31,725 nt of DNA from CAYLWW01 sp964387585. Lineage in GTDB: Bacteria; Pseudomonadota; Alphaproteobacteria; Rickettsiales; Midichloriaceae. The notes beneath the pieces are model-generated. The model was not told the DNA's origin. It did not search any database and saw nothing but the letters and a program-made list of their open reading frames with translations. Shown here piece after piece: positions 1 to 7,874 of the stretch (position 1 is its first letter; every line of letters begins with the position of its first letter). A program made the translations under genes and the position numbers. The stretch is taken from assembly GCA_964387585.1 (NCBI GenBank), contig CAYLWW010000004.1, forward strand, positions 1 to 31,725, given 5' to 3'.

Positions 1-145
1 TTGCCCATGTTTTAAAGTTGGCACAAGAAAGTGTTGGATCCAAAAATTAAACAGTGCTGTGTTGCAAGTTCCTTGAAAACAAGCGGGTGCCAGTATATTA
101 TAGTAAATCACTTAGTATTAGGTGTGACGCTTATTCTTGCTAATC
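1..145 (-). mobile_element. IS630-family transposase remnant, partial at window edge
   Basis: On the minus strand, bases 111 to 1 read as an open stretch containing NILAPACFQGTCNTALFNFW followed by a LVPTLKHGQ segment. This closely matches the middle of IS630-family DDE transposases (pattern LAP..F.G.CN...F..W....LVP.L.PGQ). Just upstream, bases 137-126 read RISV in another frame. In the family a similar R-I-S motif lies about a dozen residues before LAP, so one base has probably been lost or gained between them. Stops occur in all frames further upstream. The C-terminal half would lie outside the window. I see this as a decayed or frameshifted copy. No terminal inverted repeat or TA target duplication is visible. 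Confidence 0.75.
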
Positions 146-387
146 AGCTAGATCAGTTGGGATCCTGATACTAATCTTCTTAAATACTTTTTTCGACTAC
201 TTAAGCTTTTTTCGTAGATGCTCCAATGCTTGGTGACTTTGATAAGCCTGTAATAATTGAAGTCTTAATCTTAAAGGTATACAAGACTTTGTTTCGGTAT
301 ATTTTTATAGCTTCTTGGTATTTACTATAGATCATAATCCACTAGAAGGCATTATTACACATTACTCCTTCAGTAATCTCTTTTAAT
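146..387. other. Gap between IS remnant and virB11; no gene supported
   Basis: No convincing gene is seen. The longest ATG-started minus-strand stretch is 44 codons (335-201), and it carries no motif I recognise. In other Rickettsiales virD4 usually follows virB11, but no VirD4 N-terminus or Walker motif can be read here in any frame. The stretch may be decayed IS DNA. Confidence 0.5.
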
Positions 388-1377
388 TTATAGTTGATTA
401 TTACAACCTTTAAAATAAATTTCTGAAACATAACGCCGTCCTTTTTCAGCGCGTTTTAGCTGAACCACAATATCAACAACATTTAATATATACTCACGTA
501 TTTGGTCAGGGGGCATTCCCAGGCCAGCTTGCATAACCATAAGCTTTAGTTGCTCGAGAGCCATTTTAGGTGTATCGGCATGCAGAGTCGATATAGAACC
601 AGGATGACCAGTATTAATAGCCCTTAGAAAGCTAAATGCTTCTGCTCCTCTTAACTCCCCAACTATTATTCTATCAGGCCTTAGGCGGAGACAGGCTTCA
701 ATTAAGTCTTGTATCGTAACTTTAGCTCTGCCTTGTCCACCTTTAGAGGCTAATAGATGCAAGTGATTAGGGTGGTCTTTTAAATCAATTTCTCTAGCGT
801 CTTCACAAGTGATTAATCTTTCCTCACTAGGAATGGCTTTCAGCATAGAATTGGTAAAAGTAGTTTTACCGGTAGATGTACCGCCACTGACAATTATATT
901 TTTTTTGAATATTACTGAATTATATAAAAAATCCTTTATCTTATGATCTTTAAGATATTCTGCTAGCATAAGATCTTTTTCATTTACTACTTCTTCTACT
1001 GAAGTATTATCAAATGCGCCTAATTTTTCATAGCCGTCAAGGTCAAGGTTCATGCTAGAAGGTTTTCTGATAGACATACCTACGGTTCCCGGCTCACAAG
1101 CTGGTGCTATGACGATCTGAATTCTAAATCCATTTGGCAAAGTAGCAGAAAGTAGTGGTGATTCTTCGCTAATTTTTTGATCAGTAGAACGAGCAACTAA
1201 CAAAGCTAGACCTTTTAAATGCTCAAAATCTAATGCAGGAATGACTTCTTTTCTAATATCACCACGCTTTTCTACCCATACTTCCCCGGGAACATTGATT
1301 GAAACCTCATTTACTCCTTCTTCAGAGAAAATTATTATTAATGGCTCTAAATAAGTTTCTAAAGCAGTAAAATTCAT
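388..1377 (-). CDS. virB11: VirB11 type IV secretion ATPase
   Basis: Cytoplasmic hexameric ATPase of the VirB/D4 type IV secretion system, which powers pilus or machine assembly and substrate transfer. The 329 residues match the family in length. The N-terminal domain covers about 1-150. A Walker A loop, GGTSTGKTT, is at 165-173, an acidic box CEDAREI at 191-197, a Walker B-like segment RIIVGELRG at 236-244, and a His box GHPGSISTLHAD at 258-269. The start ATG overlaps the virB10 stop by four bases (ATGA), so the two are translationally coupled. It is the last gene of the cluster here. The 3' side runs into non-coding DNA and an IS630 remnant rather than virD4. Confidence 0.96.
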   Translation of the reverse strand: MNFTALETYLEPLIIIFSEEGVNEVSINVPGEVWVEKRGDIRKEVIPALDFEHLKGLALLVARSTDQKISEESPLLSATLPNGFRIQIVIAPACEPGTVGMSIRKPSSMNLDLDGYEKLGAFDNTSVEEVVNEKDLMLAEYLKDHKIKDFLYNSVIFKKNIIVSGGTSTGKTTFTNSMLKAIPSEERLITCEDAREIDLKDHPNHLHLLASKGGQGRAKVTIQDLIEACLRLRPDRIIVGELRGAEAFSFLRAINTGHPGSISTLHADTPKMALEQLKLMVMQAGLGMPPDQIREYILNVVDIVVQLKRAEKGRRYVSEIYFKGCNNQL

Positions 1378-2771
1378 TGTAGCATATTCTCGTTTTGTGC
1401 TTGCCTCATTATATTAATTGCTTCTTCAGGGAATTCTAGATCTTTTTGGACCAAAATATTAACCCTTGTTCCTTGATCAACCGTAATCGTTGGTGCAGTA
1501 AAGAATTCATTATTGATAGCTTGTGTAGCAATCTGGCTAAATTGCTGACTGGCACTTTGCATGGCTAACGCTGCAGCACTGCCTTGAGTAGTAACAGTGC
1601 CAGGAGCAGTGTTACTAGCAGGTACGGTATTATTGCTAGGAGTAGTATTGTTGCCAGGAGTGGTATTGGTACCTCCTACATTTGTAGTAGTGACAATTTG
1701 ATCATTACCAGTTCCAGAAAGCCTCGTTGTTAAATATGGTATTAAATAAGAGACTAAAAATGCATTAGCTAACTGATTGGTAAAGTTATCATTTACAACC
1801 CCTATAACTCCAGCTCTACCTAAAGGATCAGTAGCAACTGAATCAATTTTTATATCTATGCCATAGGGAGTAATTAAACGCGACCAACTAACATTAACCC
1901 TAGTTTGACCTGGTGCTACAGAAGTGTCATAAGCTCCTATAAGACGCGATCCTTTTGGAATAAGAACATTTTTTCCGTGTTCAGCATAAACATCTCTAGT
2001 TACTATTCCTCTAACAGTTCCTGATAAATTAGTATTAATTGCAGTTTCTAAGACAGCATCTATTACTTTGCCTTGAAGTATAGTACGTTCTAAAGATGTA
2101 ACTTTAGTAGCTATATTACGAGGAGATGAGGTAGGTTCTAGCTTACTACTATCTATAGTTCCTCCATCAAAACCTAAAAATTGGCTGCTATTAGCTTTTA
2201 TACTACTGGTAGTTGAAGTTTTAGAATTACTATTTCCCCCTCCACCGCCTCCGCCAAAGACCATTATATTAGTCTTCATTTTAGCTTCTGCTTCTTGTTC
2301 ATTAGGTGCTTTATCTTGTTGTGGTGTTGAAAATATATTATTACCTGTAGTTGGTGGGGTAATAGCTATATTTGGAGCTACAGGTGGAGGAGGTGGAGGT
2401 GGAGGTGGTGGTGGTGGTGGTGTAGGTTGTTGCAACGGTAATGGCGCTGGCAATTTAGTAGAAGGTTGAATCGCTTGTATTTGATCTTGAGCTTGTGTAA
2501 CTAAAGTAGATTGTTGTTTTACTTCTTGTACTCTGTTAGAACTAGGCTGTTTATCGATATTATTTTTACTATCTTCTTTATTTTTAAAAAATAGCCAATA
2601 CATAACCCATATCATAATTCCTAATATAGCTAACACTATTGCTCTTTTAGAGCTTTCACTAGAAGCAACTACAGAAAAGCTTTCCTTTAAGGAAGCTTTA
2701 GGATTCGAATTGCTTTCTGCTGAAGCATTTTGCTTATCTTCGTATAAATTATTATTCTCATTATCTAGCAT
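1374..2771 (-). CDS. virB10: VirB10 type IV secretion core channel protein
   Basis: VirB10/TrbI family protein spanning the inner membrane, periplasm and outer membrane in the T4SS core complex. A short cytoplasmic N-terminus is followed by one transmembrane helix at about 44-62. A proline-rich periplasmic stalk includes a 13-proline run at 118-130, and a glycine run lies at 173-179. The TrbI-type C-terminal barrel extends from about 225 to the end (LQGKVIDAVLET, GSRLIGAYD, GTRVNILVQKDLEF). Residues 369-392 are four hexapeptide repeats of the form NT-x-P-x-x, just before the alanine/glutamine-rich helix expected to form the outer-membrane antenna. The gene lies 126 bp downstream of virB9, with a perfect palindrome in the gap. 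Confidence 0.95.
   Translation of the reverse strand: MLDNENNNLYEDKQNASAESNSNPKASLKESFSVVASSESSKRAIVLAILGIMIWVMYWLFFKNKEDSKNNIDKQPSSNRVQEVKQQSTLVTQAQDQIQAIQPSTKLPAPLPLQQPTPPPPPPPPPPPPPVAPNIAITPPTTGNNIFSTPQQDKAPNEQEAEAKMKTNIMVFGGGGGGGNSNSKTSTTSSIKANSSQFLGFDGGTIDSSKLEPTSSPRNIATKVTSLERTILQGKVIDAVLETAINTNLSGTVRGIVTRDVYAEHGKNVLIPKGSRLIGAYDTSVAPGQTRVNVSWSRLITPYGIDIKIDSVATDPLGRAGVIGVVNDNFTNQLANAFLVSYLIPYLTTRLSGTGNDQIVTTTNVGGTNTTPGNNTTPSNNTVPASNTAPGTVTTQGSAAALAMQSASQQFSQIATQAINNEFFTAPTITVDQGTRVNILVQKDLEFPEEAINIMRQAQNENMLQ
1596..1667 (-). repeat. Four 18-bp repeats inside virB10
   Basis: Four consecutive degenerate 18-bp units encode NTTPGN, NTTPSN, NTVPAS and NTAPGT (VirB10 residues 369-392). They sit between the LTTRLSG segment and the helix that usually forms the outer-membrane cap, so they probably lie in or next to the exposed antenna loop. 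The period-6 pattern is read directly from the sequence. Surface exposure is inferred from known VirB10-family structures. Confidence 0.8.
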
Positions 2772-2853
2772 ATAAACCTTGTAGTTAATTGAGGTATGGG
2801 AAAAGTATTAATATATTATTTTTATGACTTTATAAGCTTTCTCTATATTTCGC

Positions 2854-2873
2854 GACTATACATGACTATACAT
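2854..2873. repeat. Tandem 10-bp direct repeat in the virB9-virB10 gap
   Basis: GACTATACAT occurs twice in direct succession between the virB10 start and the virB9 stop, next to the palindrome at 2876-2895. It may be part of the same regulatory region. No function can be assigned. Confidence 0.75.
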
Positions 2874-2875
2874 AA

Positions 2876-2895
2876 GTAATACAATATTGTATTAC
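2876..2895. promoter_or_regulatory. Perfect 20-bp palindrome immediately 3' of virB9
   Basis: GTAATACAATATTGTATTAC is a perfect inverted repeat ending two bases from the virB9 stop codon. It could be a dimeric regulator's operator for virB10-virB11, or an RNA hairpin at the virB9 3' end that limits read-through. No T-tract follows on the minus strand, so it is not a classical intrinsic terminator. Confidence 0.55.
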
Positions 2896-2897
2896 AG

Positions 2898-3632
2898 TTA
2901 GCGAGCTACGACATTTACCTTCTGCCCTTTAATACTAATTTCAAATGTTTTTCCTATATGATTAACTACCAAATAATCACCAATTTTGCGACTATCTAGT
3001 GTAATAATTTCATTATTCCAAACAGTTGTGATATTGATTGAATTAGGAATGCCATTTTCATATTTGAAAAAAGTACTCTGATTATCGTCAAATACAACTG
3101 AAGGAGCTATTTTTATTGGTCCAGAAACTGAATAATTAAAGTTATAAGGTTTAATTACAGGTACCACAACATTACTTTCCGCTTTTGTAGTTATCTGCTT
3201 AGGGCTGATTCTATCAGTTTCATCATCAGGATAAAAAAATCTTACAGCATAAGCTAGATCTTGATCTATAGCATCAGACATCATTTTAGATTGCAGCTCA
3301 AAATAGTAACGCCTTTTATTGGTTATTACTGTCATATTAGTTAAAATATTTTCTTCCATAGGTTTGATAAATAAAGTGCGACCTATGATATTGAATTGCC
3401 AAGCATAATTATTACCCACAGAATAGGTCTGTATAAATTCACCTTTAGCAAATTCTATTCCGGTTTGATATCCGTAATGTAGGACTATTGGAAATACTTC
3501 GTTTTCGTTATATACGAATGTTTTGATACGGCTATCAGTTGCTATAGGTTGATTAGATTCAGCCATAATGGGATTACTTCCTATTCCCAATTGTATTAGT
3601 AATATAGTTATTATCTTTAAATACTTCAACAT
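2898..3632 (-). CDS. virB9: VirB9 type IV secretion outer-ring protein
   Basis: VirB9/CagX/TrbG family component of the T4SS outer-membrane core ring, which pairs with VirB10 (and VirB7). The 244 residues begin with a Sec signal peptide: a hydrophobic stretch at about 5-20 with likely cleavage after MAES or just before it. The N-terminal domain contains the QFNIIGRTLFIKP strand. The C-terminal domain carries APSVVFDDNQSTFFKYENG, matching the family's V.DDG..TFF..P-like segment that contacts VirB7/VirB10. nadK lies 108 bp upstream on the same strand, where virB8 would normally be found. Confidence 0.92.
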   Translation of the reverse strand: MLKYLKIITILLIQLGIGSNPIMAESNQPIATDSRIKTFVYNENEVFPIVLHYGYQTGIEFAKGEFIQTYSVGNNYAWQFNIIGRTLFIKPMEENILTNMTVITNKRRYYFELQSKMMSDAIDQDLAYAVRFFYPDDETDRISPKQITTKAESNVVVPVIKPYNFNYSVSGPIKIAPSVVFDDNQSTFFKYENGIPNSINITTVWNNEIITLDSRKIGDYLVVNHIGKTFEISIKGQKVNVVAR

Positions 3633-3740
3633 AAGTTTGTACTAATTATGAATCACTTTTTTTAATTAATATAACGATTAAGAACTATATTAGCAATATG
3701 CTCTTTGCCTTTTTAAAATTTTTGCAATTTACTAAATTAC

Positions 3741-4574
3741 TTAATTTGCAAATTGCTCTTTCAGTATCCTTTCTTCTAATGCATCATCTTTATCAAATAA
3801 AATAGTCATTTCAATATCAATTCTTTCGACAACCTCTACCGATTCTACATCTCTAACTTCCATAGAGTCAGCTGTAGCACTTATAGGCCTATTAACTGGA
3901 GAAATATTTAAAAAATTTAGTTTGCTGTTTCTTGAAAGCAGAGCGCCTCTCCATCTTCTTGGCCTAAATGGACTTATAGGAGTTAACAATAATATGTTTG
4001 CGTCAATTGGTACTATAGGGCCATGAGCTGCGAAATTGTAAGCAGTACTTCCAGCGGGAGTAGCAATCAAAATTCCATCTGCAATTAATTGATCTAAGCG
4101 AACTTGGTCGTTTATACTAATTCTTATTTTAGCACTTTGAGATGTTTGTCTTAATAGAGAAACTTCATTAACGGCTAATGCTTTACACTCTTTGCCTTTC
4201 ATAGTAATAGCCGTCATTTCTAAAGGATGTAGCTTAGTTTTTGCTGATTTTTCAAGCATAGTAATTAAGTTATTTGTATTGCTATTGTACTCATTAAGTA
4301 AAAATCCTATAGATCCCATATTTATCCCATATATTGGAATATTACTTAACATAAATTTGTGTAAAGTTTTTAGCATTATTCCATCTCCTCCTAAAGTAAC
4401 GATAAAATCGTATTTTGGATGAACGATATGGTGATTTTTTTGATAAACAGTTGAAGTCAAATCAATGCCATCAATCGTTGGATATAATGACTTTAGTTCA
4501 TTGAAAGCTTTAGTAGCTAAATGAGATTTATTGTCCCAAGCACATCCTATTTTATACTTGCGGCTTGTTGTCAT
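3741..4574 (-). CDS. nadK: NAD kinase
   Basis: Phosphorylates NAD to NADP using ATP or polyphosphate in the cytoplasm. Of 277 residues, the nucleotide-binding GGDG motif is at 62-65 (LGGDGIMLKTLH), the NE motif at 136-137, and the glycine-rich ATPAGSTAYN loop at 171-180, followed by HGPIVPID. Length and motif order are standard for PpnK/NadK. It lies 108 bp upstream of virB9 on the same strand and could share transcripts with the virB genes, though no promoter evidence decides this. The divergent 263-bp region to the right separates it from the RNase A-like gene. Confidence 0.95.
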   Translation of the reverse strand: MTTSRKYKIGCAWDNKSHLATKAFNELKSLYPTIDGIDLTSTVYQKNHHIVHPKYDFIVTLGGDGIMLKTLHKFMLSNIPIYGINMGSIGFLLNEYNSNTNNLITMLEKSAKTKLHPLEMTAITMKGKECKALAVNEVSLLRQTSQSAKIRISINDQVRLDQLIADGILIATPAGSTAYNFAAHGPIVPIDANILLLTPISPFRPRRWRGALLSRNSKLNFLNISPVNRPISATADSMEVRDVESVEVVERIDIEMTILFDKDDALEERILKEQFAN

Positions 4575-4736
4575 AATAAAATATTTATATATTAATTAAG
4601 CAGCATTACTAAATTTTAACCTTAGATAATAGTAAGTTAAAAATTAATTGTTAGTTTTAGCTTTTTTATTCTTTACTTAAATGAAAGCTTACCTTAATTA
4701 ATTAAGTATATAAAGCAAATAATTACTGACATAATA

Positions 4737-4767
4737 TTGTAATGTTTAGTTTATGTTAAACTATAAT
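4737..4767 (+). promoter_or_regulatory. Candidate promoter for the RNase A-like gene
   Basis: A perfect TATAAT (4762-4767) is preceded by TTGTAA (4737-4742) with a 19-bp spacer, about 70 bp upstream of the ATG at 4838. The spacer is longer than ideal and the region is AT-rich, so this is only a candidate. Confidence 0.35.
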
Positions 4768-4837
4768 TACTTAAGGGTTGGCTTCTTATTGTTTTAAAAA
4801 AATATGTTAATTAATTCAAATCTAATTTTGGACTAGT

Positions 4838-5431
4838 ATGAGTAAAGTTTTTACAAAAACATCACTAATAAATTTTCTTTTAGCTTCTAGCGTTATTTTT
4901 AATTCAAGCTTAGCGTTTAGCTGTCCATCACATGACGGTGACAATGCTAGTTCAAACAGTTCTACCGTTACTACTACTAGTACTACTAGTACTGAGTCTA
5001 ACGCTACCGCTGCAGTTGTTACTCCAGTAACAGCTGATATGTTGAAAACGATTATAGAAGGAACTGACGTAAGTAAGCTCGGTAATAACAATATAGTCAC
5101 TAAGCATATTGGAGCAACTAAAGATAGTTTAGGTGAAATTTTGAAAAATGATTCTAAAATAGCAATAGTTAGTAGTTACAATAGCTTAGATGAAGCAAAT
5201 GCAACAATTAAAGCAGTGTTAAATGAAAACATAGATAAAATAGCAAAGTGGCTAAATGGCAATAGTAATAAAAAACTATACGTGACTAAAAAGTTCGATA
5301 AGCAAGTTGGTTATGCTTTAGAAAAGGGTAAAACTGAAACTATAGCTCAAAATAAGGCTTTAGTAATTTTGAAAAAAGATAACACAGATAAAAATCACTT
5401 TTCTATAACTAATTCATACCCTATTAATTAA
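4838..5431 (+). CDS. Exported RNase A-like (CdiA-CT type) toxin-domain protein
   Basis: A 197-residue protein. Residues 1-27 form a Sec signal peptide (KTSLINFLLASSVIFNSSLA, cleavage probably after SLA), followed by a Ser/Thr-rich linker at about 38-57. From about 84 to the end it follows the bacterial CdiA-CT RNase A domain pattern: a KHIG motif with His90 (family HVG), the SSYNSLDEANATI segment (family SSF.d..tA...I), a KIAKWL helix (family I..WL), QVGYALEKG, ALVILKKD, and a terminal ITNSYP (family ILTSYP/TAYP). His90 and Tyr194 align with catalytic residues known from the Yersinia kristensenii CDI toxin. The catalytic Arg position has no Arg here (Lys103 is nearest), and the catalytic Thr position looks like Asn192. 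No immunity gene is adjacent. The family call is from memory of the motif, not a search. Confidence 0.75.
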   Translation: MSKVFTKTSLINFLLASSVIFNSSLAFSCPSHDGDNASSNSSTVTTTSTTSTESNATAAVVTPVTADMLKTIIEGTDVSKLGNNNIVTKHIGATKDSLGEILKNDSKIAIVSSYNSLDEANATIKAVLNENIDKIAKWLNGNSNKKLYVTKKFDKQVGYALEKGKTETIAQNKALVILKKDNTDKNHFSITNSYPIN

Positions 5432-5479
5432 AACGGCTTTATAAGTTATTAAAGAATTAAAATCTCTTAAAGTAAAAAT

Positions 5480-5544
5480 AGACTTGATGTTATTTGAGTA
5501 ATAAGCTAGGCTGTGGCGTAACTTAGATCACTTCAAGTCTTTTT
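5480..5544 (+). terminator. Long-loop hairpin with T-tract after the RNase A-like gene
   Basis: AGACTTGA (5480-5487) pairs perfectly with TCAAGTCT (5533-5540), which runs straight into a T-tract (5540-5544). The 45-nt interior can form further short pairings (GTTA/TAAC, CTA/TAG). It could terminate the upstream gene before the tRNA, or be a small structured RNA with its own terminator. The long loop lowers confidence. Confidence 0.4.
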
Positions 5545-5561
5545 AAAAACTTGATGGAAAA

Positions 5562-5648
5562 GCCTTTGTGGCGGAATGGTAGACGCGGCAGACTCAAAAT
5601 CTGTTACTCCTCGGGGGTGTGCTGGTTCAAGTCCAGTTAAAGGCACCA
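5562..5648 (+). tRNA. tRNA-Leu(CAA)
   Basis: Class II tRNA with a variable arm. The acceptor stem GCCTTTG pairs with TAAAGGC, with one G-U pair. The anticodon loop CTCAAAA, closed by GCAGA/TCTGT, gives anticodon CAA (reads UUG). The variable arm is ACTCCTCGGGGGT, and the T-arm is CTGG-TTCAAGT-CCAG. The 3' CCA is encoded. A long-loop hairpin lies just upstream and aspC begins 164 bp downstream. Confidence 0.96.
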
Positions 5649-5812
5649 ATAAAATTTTCGAAATCTTTTATATAAAGCTTAATCTAAGATTACGGGTTTA
5701 ATTAAAAGTTAGCTATGAATCATTATTGAATTTGGTAATGTTTCATTTGCGACAGATATCTCTAATTACACTAAGCTTTAATACTATCCATATAATTTAA
5801 TATAAGCAAAAA

Positions 5813-7015
5813 ATGTTATCTCATAGAGTTAGTTTAGTAAAACCATCACCAACATTAGCAATAACAAGTAAAGCGATAAGCTTGATTAATCAAGGAATAG
5901 ACGTAGTTAGTTTAAGTGCAGGAGAGCCAGATTTCGATACTCCAGTGAATATTAAGAATGCTGGAATCAAGGCAATCAATGAAGGAAAGACTAAATACAC
6001 TGCAGTTGATGGAATCAAGCAATTAAAGGAAGCTATACAGGCTAAATTACATCGCGAAAATAATTTGGATTATCAGCTAAACGAAATAGTAGTAGCAAAT
6101 GGTGCTAAGCAAGTAATTTACAATGCTTTAATGAGCATTATTAATAAGGATGATGAGGTTATTATACCTGCTCCGTATTGGGTTTCATATCCTGATATGG
6201 TATTATTAGCTGAGGGTAAGCCAGTTTTTATCGATTGTCCTATAGCAGATTCCTTTAAGTTACAACCTGAAAAGTTAAAAAATGCAATTTCTAAAAAGAC
6301 TAAGTTACTTATTTTAAATTCTCCTAGCAATCCAACAGGAGCTGTTTATTCAGAAGCGGAATTAAAACAAATTGCTGAGGTATTATTGGATCACCCTCAG
6401 GTTTATATTTTATCCGATGATATATATGAACATATTATCTTTGATCACAAAAAGTTTTTTACTTTAGCACAAGTAGAGCCTAAGTTAAAGCAGCGTACTT
6501 TGACAGTGAACGGTTTATCTAAATCTTATTCTATGACTGGTTGGCGTATAGGGTATGGTGCAGGACCTAAGGAAATAATAGAAGCGATGGTAACGGTTCA
6601 ATCTCAAAGCACTTCTAACGCTTCATCAATTAGTCAGTTTGCTGCAGTAGAAGGGTTAAATGGAGATCAAACTATAATTAAAACTGGTAAAGAATTATTT
6701 CAGAAGCGAAGGGATCTAGTTATTGATCTTTTAAAAGAAGCTCCAGGATTAGAATTATTTGTTCCTGAAGGAGCATTCTATCTGTTTATCAATTGTAGTA
6801 TGTTAATTGGAAAGCATACTAACGAGAATGTGCTGATTAACAGTAGCCAAGATTTTAGCTCTTATTTACTGGATAAACATTTAGTGGCAGTTGTCCCAGG
6901 AGAAGCTTTTGGAGCTAATGAGCATTTTCGTATTTCTTATGCAACTAGTGAAGAAAAATTAGTTAAAGCATGCGAGAGGATAGTAAACGCCTGTAAAGAA
7001 ATTATGGCGCTTTAA
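5813..7015 (+). CDS. aspC: Aspartate aminotransferase (class I/II PLP aminotransferase)
   Basis: PLP-dependent transfer of the amino group between aspartate and 2-oxoglutarate (oxaloacetate/glutamate). The 400 residues match the alphaproteobacterial Ib aspartate aminotransferases. LSAGEPDFDTP is at 34-44, NSPSNPTGA at 169-177, SDDIYEHI at 201-208, and the PLP lysine is Lys237 in NGLSKSYSMTGWRIGYG. A C-terminal substrate-carboxylate arginine is in HFRISYA. A TATAAT at 5791-5796 lies 16 bp upstream of the ATG. It heads a likely operon, since the rluB-like gene follows after 39 bp. Substrate range (Asp versus aromatic or prephenate) cannot be settled by eye. The symbol aatA is also used for this gene in related genomes. 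Confidence 0.92.
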   Translation: MLSHRVSLVKPSPTLAITSKAISLINQGIDVVSLSAGEPDFDTPVNIKNAGIKAINEGKTKYTAVDGIKQLKEAIQAKLHRENNLDYQLNEIVVANGAKQVIYNALMSIINKDDEVIIPAPYWVSYPDMVLLAEGKPVFIDCPIADSFKLQPEKLKNAISKKTKLLILNSPSNPTGAVYSEAELKQIAEVLLDHPQVYILSDDIYEHIIFDHKKFFTLAQVEPKLKQRTLTVNGLSKSYSMTGWRIGYGAGPKEIIEAMVTVQSQSTSNASSISQFAAVEGLNGDQTIIKTGKELFQKRRDLVIDLLKEAPGLELFVPEGAFYLFINCSMLIGKHTNENVLINSSQDFSSYLLDKHLVAVVPGEAFGANEHFRISYATSEEKLVKACERIVNACKEIMAL

Positions 7016-7054
7016 TCTATAATATAACAATATTATGTATTATATAACAAAAGT

Positions 7055-7837
7055 TTGGAAATTATAGATAATAAAAGTATGAGATTAGCTAAGTTTATAG
7101 CGAGAGCTGGTTATTGCTCACGTAGAAAAGCAGAGATTTTTATCATAGCTAAAAAGGTTTTAGTTAATGGTAAAGTTATAGATAACTTAGCAACTCAAAT
7201 AGCAAAAGATGATAAAGTAGTAATAGAGAAAACTTTACTTCCTGATCTCAATGAACTATATACTCTTCCTGATACTAAGCCTAGATTATGGGCTTTACAC
7301 AAAATAAAAGGCACTATTACCAGTTCTAAAGATCCTCAAAATAGGCCAACAGTATTTGATGATTTACCGAATGATTTGCCTCGCTTAATTTCAATCGGGC
7401 GTTTAGATTATAATACTGAAGGTTTGCTATTACTTACTAATAACGGTGAGTTAGCAAGATTTTTAGAGCTACCATCCAATAATTTTTTAAGAGAATATCG
7501 TTGTAGGGTATTTGGAAGACTGTTGCCTGAATATATTGATGAGATAGAAAATGGAATGGTTATAGATGGAATCTCATATAAAAAAGCTAAAGTGATTGTA
7601 GATAGGCAAATCAATAATATTAGTTGGATTAGGATGATTCTTAGCGAAGGGAAAAATAGAGAAATAAAAAAAATATTAGAGTATTTTGACTTGGAAGTGA
7701 CTAGGTTAATAAGAATAGGATACGGAGAATTTAAGTTAGGTAGCTTAAGAGTTGGTGAGATAAAAGAAATCTCTCAAACTAGATTATCAACATATTTAAG
7801 TAAGCTAAGAGATTTTAACAATTATACTAAGCCATAA
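7055..7837 (+). CDS. rluB: RsuA/RluB-family rRNA pseudouridine synthase
   Basis: Isomerises a specific uridine in rRNA, likely in 23S if truly RluB. An N-terminal S4 RNA-binding domain spans about 9-56 (RLAKFIARAGYCSRRKAE). The catalytic domain has the GRLDYNTEGLLLLTNNGELA motif with catalytic Asp118, then the LREYRCRV strand and the GKNREIKKI motif near 207. The frame opens with TTG at 7055. An ATG at 7079 (residue 9, MRLAKFIARAG) is an equally good start, giving 252 residues, and neither has a clear ribosome binding site. It lies between aspC and the deacetylase-like gene in the same orientation. RluB rather than RluE/RluF/RsuA is inferred from the LAKFIA-AGYCSRR start and general length. 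Confidence 0.88.
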   Translation: MEIIDNKSMRLAKFIARAGYCSRRKAEIFIIAKKVLVNGKVIDNLATQIAKDDKVVIEKTLLPDLNELYTLPDTKPRLWALHKIKGTITSSKDPQNRPTVFDDLPNDLPRLISIGRLDYNTEGLLLLTNNGELARFLELPSNNFLREYRCRVFGRLLPEYIDEIENGMVIDGISYKKAKVIVDRQINNISWIRMILSEGKNREIKKILEYFDLEVTRLIRIGYGEFKLGSLRVGEIKEISQTRLSTYLSKLRDFNNYTKP

Positions 7838-7874
7838 ATTAAACTAATTTATTATTAACTATAACTAATTATTG

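Noticed and set aside
146..387. Decayed virD4 downstream of virB11
   Set aside because: All three minus-strand frames were read and none shows a VirD4 N-terminal membrane segment or ATPase motif. Only scattered short open stretches are present.
4822..5100. Minus-strand frame of 92 residues, antisense to the RNase A-like gene
   Set aside because: Its valine/serine-rich translation mirrors the Thr/Ser-rich linker on the plus strand. The plus-strand frame has a signal peptide and a recognisable domain.
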